The notes below the pieces were generated by a model. It was not told the origin of the DNA. It saw only the letters and a program-made list of their open reading frames with translations, and ran no database searches. Of a stretch of DNA of 64,000 nt, positions 58,074-64,000 are shown piece after piece. Numbering within the stretch: the first letter of the stretch is position 1; each line of letters opens with the position of its first letter. Made by a program: the position numbers and the translations under genes. The stretch comes from Amycolatopsis orientalis DSM 43388 (GTDB lineage: Bacteria; Actinomycetota; Actinomycetes; Mycobacteriales; Pseudonocardiaceae), in NCBI RefSeq assembly GCF_000411975.1, contig NZ_ASXG01000196.1, positions 62,001 to 126,000 of the forward strand, in the 5' to 3' direction.

Positions 58074-60371
58074 TCACTCGAGCGGAACGATCGACACCGG
58101 AGTGTCCAGCACCCGGTCGTGGCCGGCTTCGCGGATCGGGCCGGTCAGCTCGAACGACCCCGTGCAGGGCAGGTCGGACGCGGACGGTCCAATGAGGACC
58201 TCGATCGTTCCGGGTTCGACGATCCGGCGCAGGTCGAGTCCGGTGAAGCTGGTGCGGTCGGCGTGCAGCGCGAACGTGATCCGGGCGGCGCGGCCGGGTT
58301 CGAGCGGCACTCGGGCGAAGCCGGCCAGCTGCTGGACCGGGCGGGTGACCTGGGCTTGCACGTCGTTCAGGTACAGCTGCACGATTTCGTCCGCCGCGCG
58401 TTCGCCGGTGTTGCGGACGGTGACCGAAATGGACAGTGCGCCGTCGGTGGGGATCTCGGGCGCGCTCAGCCGCAGGTCCGAGTACGCGAACGTGGTGTAG
58501 GAAAGGCCGTGGCCGAACGGGAACAGCGGGGTCGGGTCGAGGTTGCTGATGCCTTCGCTGTCGCGGCCAAGCGGCGGGGCCAGGTAGGTCCCGGGCGAGC
58601 CGCCGGGTGTGCGCGGGATCTGCACTGGCAGTTTTCCGGACGGGACGGTCCGGCCGGACAGGATCCCGGCGATGGCGCAGCCCCCTTCCTCGCCCGGCAG
58701 GAAGGCCTGGACCAGAGCGGCGGCGCGGCCGGCGTGGCGGCCGAGAGCGTACGGACGGCCCGACACCACCACGACCACGACCGGGATGCCGGTCGCCAGG
58801 AGGGCGTCGAGGAGTTCGTCTTGGACGCCGGGGAGACTCAGGTCGGGCGCGTCGCAGCCTTCGCCGGAGGTCCCGCTGCCGAACATGCCCGCGCGGTCGC
58901 CGACGACGGCGACGCACACGTCGGCGGCTTCCGCGGCGGCCGCGGCGGAAGCGATGCCGGACCGGTCCTCGTCGAGGATCGGACAGCCTTCGTGCAGCGA
59001 GATCTCGGCTGTCGGCAGTTCCAGCCGCAGTGCCTCGGTCAGGGACGGAACGCTTACGCCGAGGCCGAATTCGGGGTGGCGCGGCAGGACGTGGTTGGGA
59101 TAGGAGTAGCAGCCGAGGAAGACCCGCGGATCGTCGGCGCAGGGCCCGACGACGGCGATTTTGCCGGCGGACAGCGGAAGCGTGCCGTCGTTGGCGAGCA
59201 GCACGACGGACTTCTCGGCGATTTCCCGGGCGAGGGCCCGGTTGCCCGGCGAATCCAGGTCGACCGGCGCGGCCCGCGGCGCCCAGTCCGCGTCGAGCAG
59301 GCCCAGTTCGGCCTTCTGCCGCAGGAGGCGGCGTGCGGACCGGTCGACGAGCTCCTCGGGGACCTCCCCGGAACGAACCAGTTCGGTCAGTTCCTTGCTG
59401 TAGCACAGGGTGTCCGGCAGTTCGACGTCGATCCCGGCGGCCAGCGCGAGCGCGCCCGCCTCGCCCGCGCTGGCGGCCACGCGGTGCATGCTCTTGAGGA
59501 ACGAGACGGCCCAGTAGTCGGAGACCACGACTCCGTCGAAATCCCATTCGTCGCGCAGAATCCCGGTGAGCAGTGCCTTGCTGGCGGCGGCGGGCACCCC
59601 GTCTAGATCGGTGTAGGAGTTCATCACTGACCGGGCCCCGCCGTCGCGCACCGCCATCTCGAACGGCGGCAGGATGACGTCGCGCAACTCGCGCGGCCCG
59701 ATCGAGACCGGCGCGTGGTTGCGGGCCGCCCGGGACGCGGAATAGCCGGCGAAATGCTTCAGGGTCGCGATGATCCCGGTCTTCTCCAGACCGCGGACGT
59801 ACGCGGTGCCTAGCATGCCGACGAGGTACGGATCCTCGCCGAGGGTTTCTTCGGTGCGGCCCCAGCGGTAATCGCGGACGACGTCGAGCACGGGCGAAAG
59901 CCCTTGGTGCACGCCGACCGTGCGCAGGTCTTCCCCGATGACGGCGGCCATTCGCTCGACCAGATCGGGATCGAAGGTCGCCGCCCAGGCCAGCGCGGTC
60001 GGGTAGACCGTGGCGCCGAGGGTGGTGAAGCCGGTGAGGCACTCCTCGTGCACGATCGCCGGGATGCCGAGCCGGGTTTCGGAGACGATGTCGCTTTGCA
60101 GCGCGGTGACCTGGGCGACGCCCTCGGCCGCGCTCACCGGAGCGGTGCCGAACGGGCGGGTGAGGTGCCCGATCCCGTTCGCGCGGGCCTGGTCGAACGG
60201 GACCTCGCCGCGGGCGAAAACGTCCTGCATGGGCGCGACGTTCCCGCTGATCTCGTGATTGCCGGGCCACGCGCTGCCCAGCTGGGCGACCTTCTCTTCG
60301 AGAGTCATCTCGGCCAGCAGCGCGTCCGCGCGTTCGGCGGGGGAGAGGCTCCGGTCGTGCCAGCGGGTCAT
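58074..60371 (-). CDS. GH3 beta-glucosidase
   Basis: 765 residues. GH3 N-domain with MTLEEKVAQLG, GIPAIVHEECLTGF, RTEETLGEDPYLVG, TLKHFAGYSASRAARNHAPV and the nucleophile Asp285 in FDGVVVSDYWAV. The alpha/beta sandwich follows (KSVVLLANDGTLPL, then VVVVVVSGRPYALG). The fibronectin III-like C-domain has FPFGHGLSYTTFAYSDLRL and VRNTGERAADEIVQLYL. No signal peptide, so it acts inside the cell on imported beta-glucosides. ATG 60371 overlaps the LacI stop (ATGA, 60368-60371). Confidence 0.93.
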   Translation of the reverse strand: MTRWHDRSLSPAERADALLAEMTLEEKVAQLGSAWPGNHEISGNVAPMQDVFARGEVPFDQARANGIGHLTRPFGTAPVSAAEGVAQVTALQSDIVSETRLGIPAIVHEECLTGFTTLGATVYPTALAWAATFDPDLVERMAAVIGEDLRTVGVHQGLSPVLDVVRDYRWGRTEETLGEDPYLVGMLGTAYVRGLEKTGIIATLKHFAGYSASRAARNHAPVSIGPRELRDVILPPFEMAVRDGGARSVMNSYTDLDGVPAAASKALLTGILRDEWDFDGVVVSDYWAVSFLKSMHRVAASAGEAGALALAAGIDVELPDTLCYSKELTELVRSGEVPEELVDRSARRLLRQKAELGLLDADWAPRAAPVDLDSPGNRALAREIAEKSVVLLANDGTLPLSAGKIAVVGPCADDPRVFLGCYSYPNHVLPRHPEFGLGVSVPSLTEALRLELPTAEISLHEGCPILDEDRSGIASAAAAAEAADVCVAVVGDRAGMFGSGTSGEGCDAPDLSLPGVQDELLDALLATGIPVVVVVVSGRPYALGRHAGRAAALVQAFLPGEEGGCAIAGILSGRTVPSGKLPVQIPRTPGGSPGTYLAPPLGRDSEGISNLDPTPLFPFGHGLSYTTFAYSDLRLSAPEIPTDGALSISVTVRNTGERAADEIVQLYLNDVQAQVTRPVQQLAGFARVPLEPGRAARITFALHADRTSFTGLDLRRIVEPGTIEVLIGPSASDLPCTGSFELTGPIREAGHDRVLDTPVSIVPLE

Positions 60372-61411
60372 CGTGCTCCTCGGTCGGCGGCGGGGGCGGT
60401 CGACTCGCGCACGACGAGGTGGGTCGCGAGTTCGACGTGGTGGGAATCGAGCGTCTGCCCGGAAATCAGCTTGAGCAGGGTGCGCAGCGCGACGCGGCCC
60501 ATGTCGTGCAGCGGCTGCCGGATCACGGTCAGCGGCGGGGTGGCGAGGCCGGCGAGCATGGTGTCGTCGAAACCGACGACGCTCAGCTCCTGCGGCACCC
60601 GCAATCCCCGCTGCCGGGCGGCTTCCAGCACGCCGAGCGCGGTGGCGTCGCTGGCGGCGAACACCGCGGTCGGCGGATTTTCCATGGCCAGCAAGCGGTT
60701 TCCGATCTCCAGCCCGGCCGGATGGCCGAAGTCGCCGTGGTGCACCAGTTCCGGGTCGAACGCGACGCCCGCGTTCTCGAGCGCGGCGCGGTACCCGTGC
60801 AGCCGGGCCTGGCTGCACGAGGCCCCGACCGGCCCGCCGGCGAAGGCGATGCGCCGGTGCCCGAGGCCGAGCAGGTGCTCGGCGGCGGCGATCCCGCCGG
60901 ACCAGTTCGTCGCGCCGACGCTGGCGACCTCGGCCCTCGGCAGGTTGATCGGATCGATGACCACCAGCGGCAGCCCGGCGCGTTCGAAGCTTTCGACCTG
61001 GGCGAGCGAGAGTTCGGACGTCACGACGATCAGCCCGGCCCGGCCGTCGCTCTTGAGCCGGTGCGTCCACTGGTCTTCGGGGCTGAGCGGGCCGCCGGAG
61101 GCCGCTTCGGGCATCCGGCTCACCACGACGTCGGTGCCGAGTTCGGCGCCGGCGGTGGTGACGCCGCGCAGCACCTCGAGCGCATACGGGCTGACCAGGT
61201 CGTCGAACACGACGTCGACGATCCGGGTGGCGGGCGCGTTCCGGTTCCCGGTCCGCGGCACGTACCCGGCGTCCCGCAGCGCCTGTTCCACTCGGGTGCG
61301 GGTGCGCGCGGCCACGTCGGACCGCCCGTTGAGCACCTTCGAGACAGTCGGCAGCGAGACGCCGGCGGCTTCGGCGACCGCCGCGAGCGTCGCGCCGTTG
61401 CGGGGCGGCAT
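60368..61411 (-). CDS. LacI-family repressor
   Basis: 347 residues. HTH and hinge: ATLAAVAEAAGVSLPTVSKV, LNGRSDVAARTRTRVEQALR. The sugar-binding domain has IVDVVFDDLVSPYALEVLRG, GHRRIAFAGGPVGASCSQAR, and TAVFAASDATALGVLEAARQ with LSVVGFDDTMLAGLATPPLT. ATG 61411 follows AAAGGAG; longer starts lie in the operator. It is cotranscribed with the GH3 gene and divergent from the ABC importer. Two CGAAANNTTTCG palindromes in the gap are its expected operators, released by a beta-glucoside or its product. Confidence 0.92.
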   Translation of the reverse strand: MPPRNGATLAAVAEAAGVSLPTVSKVLNGRSDVAARTRTRVEQALRDAGYVPRTGNRNAPATRIVDVVFDDLVSPYALEVLRGVTTAGAELGTDVVVSRMPEAASGGPLSPEDQWTHRLKSDGRAGLIVVTSELSLAQVESFERAGLPLVVIDPINLPRAEVASVGATNWSGGIAAAEHLLGLGHRRIAFAGGPVGASCSQARLHGYRAALENAGVAFDPELVHHGDFGHPAGLEIGNRLLAMENPPTAVFAASDATALGVLEAARQRGLRVPQELSVVGFDDTMLAGLATPPLTVIRQPLHDMGRVALRTLLKLISGQTLDSHHVELATHLVVRESTAPAADRGAR

Positions 61412-61424
61412 CGGCTCTCCTTTG

Positions 61425-61436
61425 CGAAATGTTTCG
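61425..61436. promoter_or_regulatory. LacI operator, copy 1
   Basis: CGAAATGTTTCG: perfect 5-bp inverted repeat with a 2-base centre, 14 bases upstream of the LacI start codon. Confidence 0.7.
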
Positions 61437-61525
61437 AACAGCAGTTTTCCGGTGTTTGCAGGCAATTTAGCACTTGACTGGCCGGAACCACTACCCTAGA
61501 TTTCGGCCAGCCCCCGAGAAGTTTT

Positions 61526-61537
61526 CGAAACTTTTCG
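61526..61537. promoter_or_regulatory. LacI operator, copy 2
   Basis: CGAAACTTTTCG: same arms as copy 1, 101 bases away centre to centre and 24 bases before the ABC binding-protein gene. It is embedded in a wider run of TTCGAA-type repeats (61521-61540). Confidence 0.7.
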
Positions 61538-61561
61538 AACCTTCGGAGCGGAAGGTGCATC

Positions 61562-62863
61562 ATGAAACTGGGTACTCGCCGGACCATCCGTACGACGCTC
61601 GTGGCGCCCGGGCTCGCGGCTCTCCTGGCCTTCGCCGCGGCGTGCGGCACGAGCGGACCTTCGGCCGCCGGCGGCGGAAAAGCGACGGCGTGGGCGCTGA
61701 CCGGCGGCGACGAGCAGGTGTTCCGCACCTCGTTCTCCAGCGGCGGCGTCGAGGGGCAGTTCTTCGGCAACGACGCGTACAAGCAGAAGATCCGCTCGGC
61801 CGTCGGCGCCGACCAGGCGCCCACCCTGGTGTTCAGCTGGGGCAACGGCGGCATGCTGAAATCCTGGGTCGCCGCGGGCAAGATCATGGACCTGACCCCG
61901 GAAGTGCGGAAGGACCCGGCGCTGACCGGCCGGTTCCTGCCCTCGGTGGCGAGGACCGGCGTGCTGGACGGGAAGACCTACGCCGTGCCGAACAACAGCA
62001 TGCAGCCGGTTTTCCTGTTCTACAACAAGGATCTCTTCGCTCGGGTGGGCGCCGAGCCGCCGAAGACGTGGGACGAGCTGATGGCGCTGGTCCCGAAGTT
62101 CACCGCGGCCGGGATCGCTCCGTTCTCCCTCGGCGGGCAGAGCAAATGGCCGCAGCTGATGTGGGAGGAGTACCTCGTCGACCGGATCGGCGGGCCGGGC
62201 GTGTTCGCCGCGCTCGCCGCGAACAAACCGGGCGCCTGGTCCGATCCGGCGATCCTGGACGCGAACCGCAAGATCCAGCAGCTGGTGGACGCGGGCGGGT
62301 TCGTCAAGGGGTTCACTTCGATCAGCACCGACAGCAACGCCGACCTCGCCCTGCTCTACACCGGCAAGGCGGCGATGTACCTGATGGGCTCGTGGGCGTT
62401 CCCCACGGTCAAGGAGGCCGACCCCGGGTTCGCCGCGGGCAAGCTCGGCTACGTCGCCTTCCCGGCCGTGGCGGGAGGGAAAGGCGATCCGGCCGACATC
62501 GTCGGCAATCCGGCGAACTTCTGGTCGGTGTCCGCGCACGCTTCCGACGCGCAGAAGCAGGCCGCGGTGAAATACCTGCGCGAGGGCGTCATGAACGACA
62601 CCTACGTCGACGGGCTGCTCGCCGGGGGCGCCGTGCCGCCGGTCAACGGGATCGAGGCCAAACTGGCCAAGGCCCCGGACTCGGCGTATCTGTCCTATGT
62701 GTACGGACTGGCGCGGAACGCGCCGAATTTCCAGTTGTCCTGGGACCAGGCCGTTTCGCCCGGCCAGGCGGACGCGTTGCTGAACAACCTGGACCAGCTG
62801 TTCCTCAAGCAGATCACGCCCGAGCAGTTCTCGGCGAACATGAACGCGACGATCGGAAAGTGA
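61562..62863 (+). CDS. ABC sugar-binding lipoprotein
   Basis: 433 residues. Type II signal peptide: basic start, LVAPGLAALLAFAAACG with the lipid-modified Cys at 28. The type 1 solute-binding fold follows: NDAYKQKIRSAVGADQAPTL, FSWGNGGMLKSWVAAGKIMD, YAVPNNSMQPVFLFYNKDLF, MWEEYLVDRIGG and YTGKAAMYLMGSWAFPTVKE. It captures oligosaccharides (cellobiose- or gentiobiose-like by context) for the permeases encoded next. Its operator and promoter lie in the LacI-controlled intergenic region. Confidence 0.92.
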   Translation: MKLGTRRTIRTTLVAPGLAALLAFAAACGTSGPSAAGGGKATAWALTGGDEQVFRTSFSSGGVEGQFFGNDAYKQKIRSAVGADQAPTLVFSWGNGGMLKSWVAAGKIMDLTPEVRKDPALTGRFLPSVARTGVLDGKTYAVPNNSMQPVFLFYNKDLFARVGAEPPKTWDELMALVPKFTAAGIAPFSLGGQSKWPQLMWEEYLVDRIGGPGVFAALAANKPGAWSDPAILDANRKIQQLVDAGGFVKGFTSISTDSNADLALLYTGKAAMYLMGSWAFPTVKEADPGFAAGKLGYVAFPAVAGGKGDPADIVGNPANFWSVSAHASDAQKQAAVKYLREGVMNDTYVDGLLAGGAVPPVNGIEAKLAKAPDSAYLSYVYGLARNAPNFQLSWDQAVSPGQADALLNNLDQLFLKQITPEQFSANMNATIGK

Positions 62864-63795
62864 CCGTGTCCGCTACCGTCCTCCCCGGGGCGCGGGCCGG
62901 GAAGCGGGCGCGCCCGGCCGCGACGCCCGGCCGCGCCGGACCGCATCCGCTGATGGCCGCCCCCGCACTGGCGTTCTTCTCGGTTTTCGCGTTGCTCCCG
63001 CTCGGCGGGGTCGCGGTGCTCAGCCTGATGAAATGGGACGGGATCGCCGATCCCGCCTGGACCGGGCTGGGCAACTGGGCGGCGGCGCTGGGCGATCCGG
63101 CCACCTATCACGCGCTGTGGCTCAGCGTGCAGGTGATGGCGGCGAGCTGGTTGTTCCAGACGCCGGTCTCGCTTCTGCTCGGCGTGCTCACGGCGGGGCG
63201 CGGCCGGTACCGGGCGGTGCTCGGGGTGCTGTATTTCCTCCCGCTGCTGCTGTCGTCGGCCGCCATCGCCATCGCGTTCAAAGCGCTGCTCGACCCGAAC
63301 TTCGGGATGAGCCGCGCGTTCGGCGCCTCCTGGCTCGCCCAGGATTGGCTGGGCGATCCGACGCTGGCGCTGTACGTGGTGATCTTCGTGATCGGCTGGC
63401 AGTTCATGCCGTTCCACACGCTGCTGTACCAGGCGGGCGTGCGGCAGATCCCGGCGCAGCTGTACGAAGCCGCGCAGATCGACGGCGCGGGCCCGGTGCG
63501 GCAGTTCTTCCACATCACGCTGCCGCAGCTGCGCTACACGATCGTCACCTCCTCGACGCTGATGCTGGTCGGCTCGCTGACCTATTTCGACCTGGTCTTC
63601 GTGCTCACCGGCGGCGGCCCGGGCAACGCGACCCGGTTCCTGCCGCTGGACATGTACCTCAACGGTTTCTCCAACAACGACATGGGCCGCGCGAGCACGC
63701 TGGCGGTGCTGCTCGTGGTCGCCGGACTGGCGCTGTCGCTCGGCCTGGCCCGGTTCGCCCGCTTCTCCCGCGGCAGCCAGCAGGACGGTGCGTGA
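62860..63795 (+). CDS. ABC sugar permease (MalF/CUT1 type)
   Basis: 311 residues, six helices: LMAAPALAFFSVFALLPLGG first, then LYFLPLLLSSAAIAIAFKAL. The EAA loop that docks to the ATPase is LYEAAQIDGAGPVRQFFHIT then LPQLRYT. GTG 62860 overlaps the binding-protein stop (GTGA); GTG 62866 is an alternative. No ATPase gene is in the window; CUT1 systems in actinomycetes often share MsiK. Confidence 0.9.
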   Translation: MTVSATVLPGARAGKRARPAATPGRAGPHPLMAAPALAFFSVFALLPLGGVAVLSLMKWDGIADPAWTGLGNWAAALGDPATYHALWLSVQVMAASWLFQTPVSLLLGVLTAGRGRYRAVLGVLYFLPLLLSSAAIAIAFKALLDPNFGMSRAFGASWLAQDWLGDPTLALYVVIFVIGWQFMPFHTLLYQAGVRQIPAQLYEAAQIDGAGPVRQFFHITLPQLRYTIVTSSTLMLVGSLTYFDLVFVLTGGGPGNATRFLPLDMYLNGFSNNDMGRASTLAVLLVVAGLALSLGLARFARFSRGSQQDGA

Positions 63796-64000
63796 TGGCC
63801 AGGAGCAGACCCAACGTGCTCGGCGGGCTCGCCGGATTCGCCTGGCTGTTCGTCGTGCTCGTGCCCGTGTACTACATCGTCGTGACGAGCCTGCGCCGGC
63901 AAAGCGGGTTCTTCGCGGCCAACCCGCTGTCGCTGCCCAGCGATCCCACTTTCGAGAGCTACCGGCTCGTCCTGGACAACGGCTTCCTGCGGTACCTGGT
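63795..64000 (+). CDS. ABC sugar permease (MalG/CUT1 type), truncated by window end
   Basis: The first 68 codons only. MARSRPNVLGGLAGFAWLFV then VLVPVYYIVVTSLRRQ gives helix 1 and the following loop FFAANPLSLPSDPTFESYRL, typical of MalG-type permeases. ATG overlaps the preceding stop by one base (TGATG). It completes the binding protein plus two-permease importer. Confidence 0.88.
   Translation, partial: MARSRPNVLGGLAGFAWLFVVLVPVYYIVVTSLRRQSGFFAANPLSLPSDPTFESYRLVLDNGFLRYL

Noticed and set aside
1-64000. tRNA, rRNA, CRISPR arrays, transposases and attachment sites
   Set aside because: I looked for cloverleaf-like repeats, regularly spaced repeats, DDE-type proteins and terminal inverted repeats and saw none that hold up. 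A tRNA covariance search would settle the first point.

Overview
The window is about 70% GC, with strong G/C preference at third codon positions, many GTG starts and gene pairs joined by 4-base ATGA/GTGA overlaps. Together with F420-type enzymes, an Acg-like nitroreductase and an Asp23/AmaP operon, this points to a filamentous actinomycete, most likely Pseudonocardiales (Amycolatopsis-like). That placement is inference from content, not from a marker gene. I saw no rRNA, tRNA, CRISPR array or insertion sequence. This is chromosome rich in catabolic and regulatory genes, and each locus has its own regulator.

Left part (1-19.9 kb). The window opens in the tail of one secreted beta-helix glucanase, followed by a complete multi-domain paralogue (GH87-like). 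Next come a tachylectin/DMFase-like fusion and a flavin monooxygenase. From 7.97 to 13.8 kb lies a catabolic locus resembling the Rut pyrimidine pathway: NCS1 permease, RidA, creatininase-type hydrolase, FMN reductase and a RibB-fold protein that lacks the RibB acidic loop. These are divergent from a luciferase-like monooxygenase, across a promoter region of unusual symmetry. A seven-cistron Asp23/Gls24-AmaP envelope-stress operon (15.5-18.1 kb) and an F420-type pair with a TetR regulator follow.

Middle (19.9-44.1 kb). A quinone-oxidoreductase-like MDR gene and a MarR gene diverge across three copies of a palindrome. Small regulators and enzymes follow: a SufR-like regulator, DUF3291, DoxX, a DHFR-like reductase, an Acg-like nitroreductase, SRPBCC, a CrtI-like oxidoreductase with an epimerase, DUF72, an amidohydrolase, and an aromatic-type FAD monooxygenase with RidA and TetR. 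Decay is visible here: a truncated, frameshifted HNH nuclease, a shredded alpha/beta hydrolase, and a tandem duplication of a membrane protein that carried pieces of an antisense SnoaL-like gene.

Right part (45-64 kb). An IlvD/Edd-family dehydratase, a TcuA-like tricarballylate dehydrogenase, an MFS carrier, a PrpF-like isomerase and a LysR regulator suggest use of a tricarboxylic acid. A nucleoside hydrolase follows. A LysR gene then diverges from an enoyl-CoA hydratase, acyl-CoA ligase and MFS operon, apparently for uptake and CoA-activation of a carboxylic acid. The window closes with a beta-glucoside locus: GH3 glucosidase and LacI repressor divergent from an ABC sugar importer, with matched LacI-type palindromes between them. 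The second permease gene is cut by the window end.
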